This document shows, piece after piece, positions 5,851-15,496 of a DNA stretch of 22,961 nt. The translations under genes and the position numbers were made by a program. The stretch's first letter is position 1. The number at the start of each line of letters is the position of its first letter. Where the stretch lies: assembly GCA_958423535.1 (NCBI GenBank), contig CATZRJ010000031.1:1-22961 (forward strand), in the 5' to 3' direction. Under the pieces are notes generated by a model. The model was not told where the DNA came from. It did not search any database and saw nothing but the letters and a program-made list of their open reading frames with translations. The DNA comes from an uncultured Collinsella sp. Lineage in GTDB: Bacteria > Actinomycetota > Coriobacteriia > Coriobacteriales > Coriobacteriaceae.

Positions 5851-7989
5851 ATGGAAGTGCTGGTTGTTGGCAATACCGGATATGTTGACGATGACTTTTG
5901 TTCCAAGGCGTTCCCCGGGGACCACGTTAAGGTCGTCGCTGCCGCGGAATCGCGCCGCGATGAGTCATCACCCCATGCCTCGTGGAATGAGCTCCTTCAG
6001 CACTTGGAGCAGGCCTACGAGTTCGACCGCGTGGTCTACCTGTCTAATTTCCTTACCCCGCATACCGATATCATGGGCGATATCGAGCTGCTGCGCTCGG
6101 TCTTTCGTGCGTGCACGGGTCGCCGGGTCCAGCTGCTGTATGTGGCGGGGCCCGCGGGTGCTGAGAGCGCTGCCGATGCCGCGGGGCGAACGGGCAAGGG
6201 AATTATCGCCCGCGCGGCCAACGACCTGTGCCGCCACTACGCTGTGCACGAAGGCGTTCAGGCAAAGATTTTGCGCGTGCCCTTCCTGTATACTGCCTCT
6301 ACCGTTCTGGAGGATCCGTTTTTTGCTCCGCTGTTCGACGCGTGCTTAACCGGATCGGTCGCTTTGCAGGGCTCGGAGGATGCGGCGTTTCCGCTGCTGT
6401 GTGCCGAGGAACTCGCGGTGCTGGTGCACCGCATCTTTGACAGTTGGGATGCCTCCTTTGAGACGCTCGACGTTGCCGATACCTTCCATCACACCTCAGG
6501 TGAGGTGGGCGAGGCCCTCAAGGCGGTGTTCCCCGACCTTGTCGTTGCCTATGGCGATTCTGCCGGCTATGCCCTGTCCGTCAGCGACATCGTTCGTGTT
6601 CGTTATGGCTGGTTTCAGCGCTACGATCTGCTGCGCGATCTTTCGACCATTCAGGCTCGCTGGGATGCTGGCCGCGCAAGGAAGGTCAACCCCTTGCGCG
6701 CCGCCATCGACCGCATCCAGATGCACACGCTGCCTATTAAATGCCTAGAGACGGGCGCTGCCTGGATCCTGTTCGAGGTGCTGGACCATCTGTTCTCCCA
6801 ATCGGCCCAGCTCAACGTGCTCGATTATCGCCTGCTCTACGTCGTGCTCATCGGCACGCTGTATGGCCTGGACTTTGGTCTGGTTGCGGCGCTGCTGGCA
6901 TCGGTGGGCTTGGCCGTAAGCTACTTTACGCAATACGGATATACCTTTCAGGGCCTGTTCTACGAGCCGTCCAACTGGCTGCCGTTTATCGCGTACTTTG
7001 TGGTGGGTGCCGTGTGCGGCTATGTGCAGCTGCGCAACAGTGAGGCCATTAAGGTGGAGCGCGACCAAAACGAGCTCGTGCGTAATCGCAATACGTTCCT
7101 CACGCAGCTCTATCACGATGCCATCGAGGACAAGCGCACATACAAGCGCCAGATTGTGGGGCGTCACGATAGCTTTGGCAAGATTTTCGCCGTGACGCAA
7201 GAGCTCGACGTGCTCAGCCCGCGCGATATCTACCGCAAGTGCTGCGAGCTCCTGGGTGAGATTCTCGAAAACGATTCGGTGACGATCTACCATGTTTCGG
7301 GCGGGGCGTTTGCGCGTCTGGTGGCGGCGAGTCCCGTGATTGCCGAAGACGTCACGCGCTCGCTCTCGCTTGATCGGGTTGCGCCCCTTTTGGGCGGCGA
7401 GGGTCGTTCGAGCCTGTGGGTGAATCGCGAACTGACGTCGGGGCTTCCCATGTTTGGATACACGATTGAGCGCGACGGGGCGCCCGCCGTGCTGATCTTT
7501 GTGCGCTGTGCGGCCCAGAACCAAATGACTCTCTATTATCAAAACCTGTTCCGTATCTTGTGCGGCCTGGTCGAAAGCGCGCTGGGGCGTGCCTTTGATT
7601 ATGAGGCGGTGGCGCAGGATAAGCGCTGCGTCGATGGCACTTGTGTGCTTAAGCAGGCGGCCTTTGGCCAGGAGCTCGCGGCCGAGCAGGCGCTGGCAGA
7701 CGGTAAGATGGGGAGCTTTTTGCTCCTGCGCGTGGTGCCGGGCATGGAGCCCATCGGCGAGCTGGTGGGCGCAATTGGGTCGGCAATCCGCGAGAGCGAT
7801 GCCGCGGGCCTGGTCGACGGCGACGTGCTCTACCTGCTCATGCGCCAGGCAAAGGCGTGCGACCTCCCCATTATCCGCGAGCGCCTGAGCGCGAAGCGGA
7901 TTGCGGTGGAGCCCGTCGACGGCGAGGACATTGTGGCGCTGTTGCAGCACATTGCCGACACCGGTGACGGCGAGGGGGATGTCGCTTGA
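5851..7989 (+). CDS. pelD: PelD-like c-di-GMP receptor fused to N-terminal SDR-like domain
   Basis: A 712-residue inner-membrane regulator of Pel-type exopolysaccharide synthesis. Residues 1 to about 270 look like an NAD-dependent epimerase/SDR fold (LVVGNTGYV at the start), but the Tyr of the catalytic YxxxK is not found. Hydrophobic segments at about 300-390 give roughly four membrane passes. A GAF-like domain (about 440-580) precedes a degenerate GGDEF domain. There the inhibitory-site motif R647-ESD-650 is followed at the canonical distance by DGDVL (656-660) in place of GGDEF. This is the PelD pattern: catalytically dead but c-di-GMP-binding. The start at 5851 has GGGAGGGG upstream; the earlier in-frame ATG (5806) has none. 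It overlaps the next gene by four bases (TTGA). The family is assigned from architecture and the pelF/pelG neighbours. Confidence 0.85.
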   Translation: MEVLVVGNTGYVDDDFCSKAFPGDHVKVVAAAESRRDESSPHASWNELLQHLEQAYEFDRVVYLSNFLTPHTDIMGDIELLRSVFRACTGRRVQLLYVAGPAGAESAADAAGRTGKGIIARAANDLCRHYAVHEGVQAKILRVPFLYTASTVLEDPFFAPLFDACLTGSVALQGSEDAAFPLLCAEELAVLVHRIFDSWDASFETLDVADTFHHTSGEVGEALKAVFPDLVVAYGDSAGYALSVSDIVRVRYGWFQRYDLLRDLSTIQARWDAGRARKVNPLRAAIDRIQMHTLPIKCLETGAAWILFEVLDHLFSQSAQLNVLDYRLLYVVLIGTLYGLDFGLVAALLASVGLAVSYFTQYGYTFQGLFYEPSNWLPFIAYFVVGAVCGYVQLRNSEAIKVERDQNELVRNRNTFLTQLYHDAIEDKRTYKRQIVGRHDSFGKIFAVTQELDVLSPRDIYRKCCELLGEILENDSVTIYHVSGGAFARLVAASPVIAEDVTRSLSLDRVAPLLGGEGRSSLWVNRELTSGLPMFGYTIERDGAPAVLIFVRCAAQNQMTLYYQNLFRILCGLVESALGRAFDYEAVAQDKRCVDGTCVLKQAAFGQELAAEQALADGKMGSFLLLRVVPGMEPIGELVGAIGSAIRESDAAGLVDGDVLYLLMRQAKACDLPIIRERLSAKRIAVEPVDGEDIVALLQHIADTGDGEGDVA

Positions 7990-8888
7990 TCTCGCTTGTC
8001 GTTGCTGCCGTCTTTCTGCTGATTCATGCGCTGGTTTGCCTAGTATTGTGGACGCTTATGAAGTTGGGCCTGCTGCCGGTGCGCGGGCATATGCTGGCCG
8101 TGATGGTACTCGTGCCGTTGTGGGGACCGCTGCTGGTGGTGATTATCGCGCGCAGCGCTGTGTTTGGTGTGGGCCTCAAGGACGCCACGTTGGAGTCGCT
8201 GCGCATTAATGACGAGCTGCGTCGCAGCATCTTGGTGCACGACCGTGACACCGATGCAGGCGTGATCCCGCTCGAGGAGGCGCTTATCGTCAACGACCCG
8301 GCAGACCGGCGCCGCCTAATGCTCTCCTTGCTCACCGAGGAGCCCGACGCGTACCTGGTGCAGTTGCAGGCAGCTAAGCTCAACGACGATGTTGAGGTGG
8401 CGCACTATGCCGCGACGGCGGTGGCACAGATCTCCAAGGAGTCGGACCTTAAACTGCAGCAGCTGGAGCACGCCTTTAAGACCGACCCGAGCGCGCATAA
8501 CCTCAATAAATACTGCGATTTTCTTGGTGAATACTTGGACTCGGGCTTGGCCGAGGGGCGCGTGGCTCAGATTCAGCGCCAACAGTACGCGCGCTTGCTT
8601 GCACGCCGCTGCGAGCGCGAGGACACCTTTGAGCTGCGCATTCGATATGCGACGGCGCTGGCCGATGTCGGCCAGATCGACGAGGCGCAGGCCGTGACCA
8701 ACCAACTGGTGCTCGACGTGCCCGAGGAGCAGGAGGTTTGGATGCTTTGCCTGCGCCTGGCGGTGATGCGCCGCGACGGTGACGAGGTCCACCGCGTGAT
8801 CGATGCGATTGACAAACAGCATGTGTACTTGAGCGCCGCCAACCGAGAGGAACTGGCGTTTTGGCGCAACGGAGAGGAGGCCCGATGA
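7986..8888 (+). CDS. pelE: PelE-like membrane protein with helical repeats
   Basis: A 300-residue protein with two N-terminal membrane segments (about 3-28 and 36-60) and a long helical cytoplasmic part that reads as TPR/HEAT-like repeats (for example the stretch with ALADVGQIDEAQAV). This matches PelE, which partners PelD and PelG in the polysaccharide export complex. The start codon is TTG, preceded by GAGGGGG and overlapping the stop of the gene before it. The stop is likewise shared with the next start (ATGA). Both junctions indicate translational coupling. Sequence similarity to PelE is not claimed; the call rests on topology, position and length. Confidence 0.7.
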   Translation: MISLVVAAVFLLIHALVCLVLWTLMKLGLLPVRGHMLAVMVLVPLWGPLLVVIIARSAVFGVGLKDATLESLRINDELRRSILVHDRDTDAGVIPLEEALIVNDPADRRRLMLSLLTEEPDAYLVQLQAAKLNDDVEVAHYAATAVAQISKESDLKLQQLEHAFKTDPSAHNLNKYCDFLGEYLDSGLAEGRVAQIQRQQYARLLARRCEREDTFELRIRYATALADVGQIDEAQAVTNQLVLDVPEEQEVWMLCLRLAVMRRDGDEVHRVIDAIDKQHVYLSAANREELAFWRNGEEAR

Positions 8889-10765
8889 GCGTGGTGCAGC
8901 ATATCCGCGACCGAGCGGGCCATTTTCGCTGGATGGGACTGCTCGTGGTGTGGGCGGTCTTTATTGCCATGGCCGCCGTGCTGCTGGTGGAGCGCGCCGG
9001 CGTGCAGTACAGTGCGGGCCAGCATAAGCTGGGGATGCTTGCCGCCAGCGATGCGGTGCCGGCCTCCTCGGCGATATTTGGCCAAAAGCCGACGTGTCTG
9101 GTCATTTCCGATACCGATCAAGACGGCGTCGAGGACGTAAAGGAGCAGTTTGACCAGATCCTGCTCGACATGAAGATCGCGCACCGCGACGTGGACCTTG
9201 CCCTGGACGGCGCGGATGCCATTCCCTCGCTGACGTCCTTCGATCGCGTGATTTTGCTCATGCCGTCGCTCGATGGGCTCGGTACGCACCTGACTGACAT
9301 TATGAATTGGGTGAGTGCCGGCGGTTCGCTTATGCTCGCCATGCCGCCGGATAACTCGAGCTATCTGCAAGTGATTGCTCCCAAGCTTGGCATTGAATCG
9401 GCCGGATATGACTATGTAAAAGCCGAAAGCATTGTGCCGAGTGAGGACTTTATGCTGGGCGGGGAAGAGCGCTACGAGCTCTCGGACCCCTTTGATTCGT
9501 CGCTTTCGGTTTCGCTGCGCGAGACGGCGCGTGAGTGGGCTAAGACCGGCGATGCGGGCGCCCCGCTCGTTTGGTCCAATGACTGCGGTAGCGGACGCAC
9601 CGTGGTGTGCAATATCGGTGTCTACGACAAGGTCATGCGCGGTTTTTACGCTGCGGCGATCAGTCTGCTGGGCGATGCCACGGCCTACCCGGTCATCAAC
9701 AGCGCCGTCTTCTATCTAGACGACTTTCCCAGCCCCGTGCCCTCGGGCGACGGCACCTACATCAAGCGCGACTACGGGCTTTCCATCGCCGACTTTTATG
9801 CCAAGGTCTGGTGGCCCGATCTGCAAAAGCTCGCGCAAAAATACGGCATTCGCTATACCGGTGTGATGATCGAAAACTACGAGGACGCGGTCAACCAGAC
9901 CGAGCCCGCGCGTCAGGCCGATACCACGCAGTTCCGCTACTTTGGCGGCATGCTGCTGCAGATGGGCGGAGAGCTGGGCTTTCACGGCTACAACCATCAG
10001 CCGCTGGCGCTCTGGGATACCGACTATGGCACGCTGTATGACTACAAGACCTGGAAGAACAAGGAAACGCTCGTCGCATCGCTCAACGAGCTTATCGCCT
10101 TCCAAGATGAGGTGCTGCCCAACGCGCACGGCTCGGTTTACGTGCCGCCGTCAAATATCCTTTCGGCCCGTGCACGCAAGCTTATCGGCACCGACGTTCC
10201 GCGCATTAAGACCATCGCCAGTACGTACTTTGAGGACGGTACCGACCTGCCCTACGTGCAGGAGTTTGGCGTGGCGAGCGATGGCATTGTGGAGCAGCCA
10301 CGTATTGTTTCGGGCGGCATGGTCGACGATTCCTATATGCGCCTGGCAGCCGTGTCCGAGCTCAACATGCACTACGTGAGCACGCACTTTATGCACCCGG
10401 ACGACCTTTTGGACCCCGATCGCGGAGCCAAGGAGGGCTGGGAGGTCTACAAGGGCGGCCTGACCGACTACCTGGACTGGTTTACCAAGTCTGCGCCTGA
10501 CCTGCGTCGCCAGACCGGCTCGGAATGCTCGGGTGCCATCCAGCGCTTTTCGTCCGTGACGGTGAGCGTGGATACCAGCGCGGATGCCTGGAAGCTTAGC
10601 CTGGGCAATTTCCACGACGAGGCGTGGCTCATGTTCCGTGCCAACAACGGCGAGCCGGGAGCAGTCACGGGTGGCGAGATTACGCATCTGACGGGCGACC
10701 TGTACCTGGTCAAAGCCACTGACAAGACAGTGACCATTGCGCGCAAGGAGGGTGGCGATAAATGA
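8885..10765 (+). CDS. pelA: PelA-like DUF2194 protein with polysaccharide deacetylase-type domain
   Basis: A 626-residue, probably membrane-tethered extracellular enzyme with one N-terminal membrane segment (about 16-36). Residues 70-270 look like a Rossmann/GATase-type domain (CLVISDTDQDG). From about 273 there is a CE4-like deacetylase domain with metal-binding candidates D279-D280 in YLDDFPSP and H367/H371 in GFHGYNHQ (HxxxH). A further motif, YVPPSN, lies near 422. By analogy with PelA it would deacetylate the amino-sugar polymer. There is no room for the separate glycoside hydrolase domain of P. aeruginosa PelA, so it appears to be the short Gram-positive form. The ATG at 8885 has GGAGAGGAGG before it and overlaps the pelE stop; the stop overlaps the pelF start. 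Confidence 0.8.
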   Translation: MSVVQHIRDRAGHFRWMGLLVVWAVFIAMAAVLLVERAGVQYSAGQHKLGMLAASDAVPASSAIFGQKPTCLVISDTDQDGVEDVKEQFDQILLDMKIAHRDVDLALDGADAIPSLTSFDRVILLMPSLDGLGTHLTDIMNWVSAGGSLMLAMPPDNSSYLQVIAPKLGIESAGYDYVKAESIVPSEDFMLGGEERYELSDPFDSSLSVSLRETAREWAKTGDAGAPLVWSNDCGSGRTVVCNIGVYDKVMRGFYAAAISLLGDATAYPVINSAVFYLDDFPSPVPSGDGTYIKRDYGLSIADFYAKVWWPDLQKLAQKYGIRYTGVMIENYEDAVNQTEPARQADTTQFRYFGGMLLQMGGELGFHGYNHQPLALWDTDYGTLYDYKTWKNKETLVASLNELIAFQDEVLPNAHGSVYVPPSNILSARARKLIGTDVPRIKTIASTYFEDGTDLPYVQEFGVASDGIVEQPRIVSGGMVDDSYMRLAAVSELNMHYVSTHFMHPDDLLDPDRGAKEGWEVYKGGLTDYLDWFTKSAPDLRRQTGSECSGAIQRFSSVTVSVDTSADAWKLSLGNFHDEAWLMFRANNGEPGAVTGGEITHLTGDLYLVKATDKTVTIARKEGGDK

Positions 10766-12189
10766 GAATCTGCTTGGTACTCGAGGGTTGCTATCCCTAT
10801 GTGCACGGCGGTGTGTCCACCTGGATGCACGGCTATATCCAAGCCATGCCCGAGCACGAGTTTGTGCTGTGGGTGATTGGCGCGCATGCTGCCGACCGCG
10901 GCAAGTTTGTCTACGAGCTGCCCAGCAACGTGGTCGAGGTACACGAGGTGTTCCTGGACGACGCCCTACGCCTTTCGGGCGAGCAGGAAGAGGCCGACTT
11001 TAACGACCGCGAGCGCGAGGCGCTGCGCCGCTTGGTGTCGCTCTCCAATCCGGATTGGGACGTGCTGTTCGATATCTTCCAGCGCCGTCGCGTGCATCCG
11101 CTCTCGTTTTTGCAGAGCCGCGCCTTTATGGATATCTTTCGCGACGTGTGCCTAGCCGAGTATCCCTACACGCCTTTTGCCGACGCATTCCACACCATGC
11201 GCTCCATGCTGCTGCCCGTGCTCTACCTGCTGGGCAGCGAGGTGCCGGTGGCCGATGTGTACCATGCCATCTCGACCGGCTACGGCGGCCTGCTCGCCTG
11301 CCTGGGGTCAAGCGTTCACCATGCGCCGGTGCTGCTCACCGAGCACGGTATCTATACCCGCGAACGCGAGGAAGAGATCATTCGCGCCGACTGGGTGGTG
11401 CCGTCGTTTAAGGACCGCTGGATTCGCTTTTTCTACCTGCTTTCGGAGGAGATCTACCGTCGCGCCTTTCGCGTGACGAGCCTGTTTCACAACGCCCGCA
11501 AGGCGCAGATCGATATGGGCTGCGATGCGGACAAATGCCTGGTTATTCCCAATGGCATCCAGTTTGACCGCTTTAAGGATATTCCCTTAAAGCCCGATGA
11601 CGGCTGGGTGGACATTGGCGCGGTGGTGCGCCTGGCGCCCATCAAGGATGTCAAGACCATGATCTATGCCTTCTTTGAGCTGCACGAGCGCCTGCCCAAG
11701 GTGCGCCTGCACATCATGGGCGGCGTGGACGACGAGGAGTACGGCGCCGAGTGCCATGCACTCGTCGACACCCTGGGCGTGCGTGACCTGATCTTTACCG
11801 GTCGCGTCAACGTGGTCGAGTACATGGAAAAGCTCGACTTTACCATTTTGACGAGCATCTCCGAGGGCCAGCCGCTCAGCGTGCTGGAGTCGCTCGCCGC
11901 GCGTCGTCCCTGTGTGACGACCGAGGTGGGCTGCTGCCGCGAGCTGCTCGAAGGCGCCCCGGGCGACGACTTTGGCGTGGCAGGTTTTGTGACGCCGCCT
12001 ATGTATCGCAAGGGCTTGGCTGATGCCATGGAGCGCATGTGCGCAAGCCGCGCCCGCCGTATCGAGATGGGGGAGCGCGGCCAGCGTCGCGTTGCCACGT
12101 ACTTTTTGCACGAGCAGATGCTCGCCAACTATCGCGCGCTGTACGACGAGACGGCGCGTGCGTTTGACCTGCCCGGAGAGGGGGAGTAG
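10762..12189 (+). CDS. pelF: PelF, GT4 glycosyltransferase
   Basis: A 475-residue cytosolic GT-B glycosyltransferase that would polymerise the Pel-type chain from a UDP-sugar, UDP-GalNAc/GlcNAc in the known family. The N-terminus (CLVLEGCYPYVHGGVSTW) is the hallmark of PelF. The C-terminal half has the GT4 EX7E motif (E368...E376 in SEGQPLSVLESLAA). Length matches the family. The ATG overlaps the pelA stop (ATGA), with GGAGGGTGG upstream. The stop is three bases before the pelG GTG. This is the most secure member of the cluster and anchors the operon identification. Confidence 0.95.
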   Translation: MRICLVLEGCYPYVHGGVSTWMHGYIQAMPEHEFVLWVIGAHAADRGKFVYELPSNVVEVHEVFLDDALRLSGEQEEADFNDREREALRRLVSLSNPDWDVLFDIFQRRRVHPLSFLQSRAFMDIFRDVCLAEYPYTPFADAFHTMRSMLLPVLYLLGSEVPVADVYHAISTGYGGLLACLGSSVHHAPVLLTEHGIYTREREEEIIRADWVVPSFKDRWIRFFYLLSEEIYRRAFRVTSLFHNARKAQIDMGCDADKCLVIPNGIQFDRFKDIPLKPDDGWVDIGAVVRLAPIKDVKTMIYAFFELHERLPKVRLHIMGGVDDEEYGAECHALVDTLGVRDLIFTGRVNVVEYMEKLDFTILTSISEGQPLSVLESLAARRPCVTTEVGCCRELLEGAPGDDFGVAGFVTPPMYRKGLADAMERMCASRARRIEMGERGQRRVATYFLHEQMLANYRALYDETARAFDLPGEGE

Positions 12190-12192
12190 CCG

Positions 12193-13737
12193 GTGGCCGG
12201 AATCGGTTTTGAGCTCAAGCGCCTGTTTAGGCGCAAGGGCCTGTTTGCCACGATGCGCGCCTATGGCTACGCCGGCATTGTGTGCACGGGCCCCATGTTG
12301 CTGGGCGTGCTGCTCCAGGTGGGTATCTTGGTGCTGTGCGGTCTGTGGGGCGTAGGGCGCGCCAAGCAGGATTTGCTGGTGTGCATGGTGACCTATACGC
12401 TGCTGGCCTCTCTTACGCTTACAAGCTTTTTCTCCATGCCGGTCACGCGCTTTTTGGCCGACATGCTCTTTGCCGAGCGCGAAGAAGAGATTCTGCCCTC
12501 GTTTTGGGGCTCCAACGCCATCATGCTCATTGCGGGCACGGTGCTCTACGGCGTCTTTTTGCTGTTCTCGGGCGCCACGCTGCTGCAGGGGCTGCTGTGC
12601 CTGTGGCTGTTCAACATTATGATCGTCAACTGGAACGGTATGAGCTATCTCACGGCCATCAAAGACTACCGCGGTATCCTGTGCAGCTTCGCGGCCGCCA
12701 TTGGCGTGGCGTGCCTGTGTGCCCTGGCCGCGCTGGCACTGGGGCTGCCGCCGGTCGAGGGCCTGTTGGCATCAATCGCCCTGGGCTACGGCGTTATGCT
12801 GGCCTGGGACGTGGTGCTGCTGAACCGGTATTTTCCGCAGAGCGACCGCAGCCCCTGGCTCTTTTTGCAGTGGCTCGATCAGTTTATGCCGCTGGCGCTC
12901 ACGGGCCTGTTTACCAATCTGGGACTCTTTGCGCACCTGGTGATCATTTGGGCCGGTCCCATTGGCGTGCAGGTCAAGGGCTTGTTTTATGGCGCCCCCT
13001 ACCACGATGTGCCGGCGCTCATCGCGTTTTTGACCATTCTGGTCACGACCGTTAACTTTGTGGTCTCGGTCGAGGTCAACTTTTATCCGCGCTACCGCGA
13101 CTACTACAGCCTGTTCAACGACGGCGGCGTAGTGGGCGATATTGTGGTGGCCGAGGAGGAGATGCTCTCCACGCTCAACAGCGAACTGCGCTTTTGCGCA
13201 CTCAAGCAGCTGTTTGTGACCGCGGCGGTCATCTCGCTCGAGACCACGGTGCTCTCGTCCCTGCCATTGGGTTTTAACAGTCTTATGCACGGGTATTTTC
13301 GCACGCTGTGCGTGGGCTATGGCCTGTATGCCGTGGGCAATACGGTGATGCTCATCTTGCTGTACTTTACCGACTACAAGGGGGCCGTGCTGGCCTCGGG
13401 CCTGTTTGCCGGTGTGGCGGGGCTGGCGACCGCCGTATCGCTGCTTTTGCCGCAGCAGTTTTACGGCTTTGGCTTTTTGCTGGGTGCGGCGGTGTTTTTT
13501 ATCGTGGCGCTGCTGCGGCTCGATGCCTATACTGCCAACTTACCGTATCGTATCCTGAGTCAACAGCCCATGGTGGCGACCGACAAGACGGGCTGGTTTA
13601 CCGAACTTGGCCGGGTGCTCGACCGTGTTGAGCAATGCTACGAGGACAAGCGCGCGGGCGGTGAGCCGCGCAGTGCGTTTGAACGTATGGTGGTTCGCCT
13701 GTATCAAAAACATTGGGGAAGTTCTGATGATCGATAA
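12193..13737 (+). CDS. pelG: PelG, MOP-superfamily polysaccharide transporter
   Basis: A 514-residue polytopic membrane protein with about twelve hydrophobic segments, of the Wzx-like MOP flippase group. The opening MAGIGFELKRLFRRKG is typical of PelG. It would carry the growing polymer across the membrane together with PelF, PelD and PelE. The start is GTG at 12193 behind GGAGAGGGGGAG, just after the pelF stop. The C-terminus (about residues 470-514) is cytoplasmic and charged. It overlaps the following cotH start by 11 bases, so the CotH/VTC/DUF4956 block is transcribed with pel. Confidence 0.95.
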   Translation: MAGIGFELKRLFRRKGLFATMRAYGYAGIVCTGPMLLGVLLQVGILVLCGLWGVGRAKQDLLVCMVTYTLLASLTLTSFFSMPVTRFLADMLFAEREEEILPSFWGSNAIMLIAGTVLYGVFLLFSGATLLQGLLCLWLFNIMIVNWNGMSYLTAIKDYRGILCSFAAAIGVACLCALAALALGLPPVEGLLASIALGYGVMLAWDVVLLNRYFPQSDRSPWLFLQWLDQFMPLALTGLFTNLGLFAHLVIIWAGPIGVQVKGLFYGAPYHDVPALIAFLTILVTTVNFVVSVEVNFYPRYRDYYSLFNDGGVVGDIVVAEEEMLSTLNSELRFCALKQLFVTAAVISLETTVLSSLPLGFNSLMHGYFRTLCVGYGLYAVGNTVMLILLYFTDYKGAVLASGLFAGVAGLATAVSLLLPQQFYGFGFLLGAAVFFIVALLRLDAYTANLPYRILSQQPMVATDKTGWFTELGRVLDRVEQCYEDKRAGGEPRSAFERMVVRLYQKHWGSSDDR

Positions 13738-15496
13738 GTTGATGTCTCGCCGCTGCCTGATCGAGGCGGCTGCCGGCGCGCTGTTGCTTTCGGGCTGTTC
13801 GTCTCAGGACGAATCCTCGACTAAAAAGGTCAAAAAGCAGGACAAGATTAAAAAGGCTGAGGCCTCGAATAAGGCCAAACACCTGCGCGACAAGGACGAG
13901 CTCTACGAGGTCTACGACGACTCGGGCATTGTGACCATGTACCTGACGGTCTCGCGCGGCAACAGCTCCGAGAACACCGACCACAGCTGGGCCGAGATCA
14001 ACACGTACTCGGTGTATGACTATGCCGACATGGGCGTGACGCGCTATCAGGTTATGGGCCTGTTGCAGCCGGGCGACGAAGAGGGCCCGGAGGCCGGCGA
14101 GGTTGGCTATGGCGAGGAAGCGCCCAATGCCACCGTGCAGGTGCGCGGCCAGACATCGAGCAATAACTCGCAATAGAATTACAAGGTGGAGCTCAAAAAG
14201 GGCAAGGGTACCTGGCGCCAACAGCGCGCGATTGCGCTCAACAAGCACATGGGCGAGGGTATGCGTTTTCGCAACAAGATGGCCTACGATCTTATCCGTG
14301 GGATTCCCCAGATGATGGGCCTGCGCACGCAGTTTGTGCATCTGTGGGTGTGCGACCAGACCGAAAAGTCCAACGATATCTTTGAGGACTACGGCCTGTT
14401 TACGCAGGTGGAGCAGCTCAACAAGACGGCGCTTAAGGCGCACGGCTTGGATAAGAACGGGCACCTGTACAAGGTGAACAGCTTCGATTTCCATCGCTAC
14501 GAGGACACCATTAAGCTTGCCGACGATCCTGACTACAACCAGGCAAGCTTTGAGGGCATGCTCGAGATTAAGGGCGATACGGACCACACCAAGCTCATCG
14601 AGATGCTCGATGCGCTCAACGACGAATCGCAAAAGATCGATGACGTGCTCGATACCTACTTTGATACTGAGAATCTGGTCTATTGGCTGGCGTTTCAGAT
14701 CCTTACGGGCAACTGCGATACGCAGAACCGTAACTGTTATCTGTACAGCCCGCTTAACTCCAAGGTCTGGTATATCCTGGATTGGGATAACGACGGCATG
14801 CTGCGTAAGCTGGAGCTTTCTCTTGCCGGGTTTTCGGACTACGCGAGCTGGGAGCGCGGCGTAAGCAACTACTGGGGCAACTTTCTGTTCAATCGTGCGC
14901 TGCGCAGCAAATCGTTCCGCAGCGATCTCGACCGCGCCGTCAAGGACCTGCGCTCGTATATGACCGAGGCACGCCTGAGCAAGATGATCAAGCACTACCG
15001 CGAGGTTACTGAATCGCTAGTCTTTGCTTCGCCCGATATCGACCATCTGCCTGTCACTAAGGACCAATACGAGCAGATCGCCGCGGCGATTCCCTCCGAG
15101 ATCGAGGAGAACTACAAGAGCTTTCGCGAGAGTTTTAAAAAGCCCATGCCGTTCTACATCGGCGTGCCGCAGATCGATAACGGTAAGCTTCGTATTAATT
15201 GGGATGCGTCCTATGACTTTGAGGCGCGCGACATTCGCTACACCGTGGAGCTGGCGCGCGACTATGCCATTGGCGATGTGGTCTTTAAGGCCGAGGACGT
15301 GCTGCTTCCCGAGGTGACCTGCGATGCGCCCGATACCGGCCAGTATTTTGTGCGCGTGCGTGCCACCAACTCCGACGGTTATAGGCAAGATGCGTTTGAC
15401 TACTATGTGACTGACGACGGCAAGCACTACGGCATGAAGTGTTTTTACGTGCAAGACGGCGGTAAGGTCGTGGAGGACACGTATGAGGAGGGCTAG
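13727..15496 (+). pseudogene. CotH-family lipoprotein kinase-like gene interrupted by in-frame TAG
   Basis: This reading frame spans 590 codons but is stopped by TAG at 14174-14176 (codon 150), then continues in the same frame to TAG 15494-15496. AAG (Lys) would differ from TAG by one base. The N-terminus is a lipoprotein signal with a twin-arginine look (MSRRCLIE) and lipobox LLSGC (Cys24). The CotH signature VQVRGQTSS lies just before the stop. After it come NYKVELKKG, NCDTQNRNC and the metal-binding DWDND (352-356), all conserved. CotH proteins are atypical protein kinases or cell-surface proteins. A GTG at 14186 could restart translation but lacks a ribosome binding site and would lose the signal and N-lobe. 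Alternatives are a sequencing error or amber readthrough. Confidence 0.8.

Noticed and set aside
6745..7950. 401-codon open frame on the minus strand inside the pelD-like gene
   Set aside because: It is a shadow of GC-rich codon use opposite a well-supported gene: Arg/His/Gln-rich, no recognisable motif and no ribosome binding site that would beat the plus-strand gene.
14186..15496. Second half of cotH as an independent gene
   Set aside because: It is in the same frame as the first half, its GTG lacks a ribosome binding site, and it would miss the lipoprotein signal and RGxxS motif, so one broken gene is the simpler reading.
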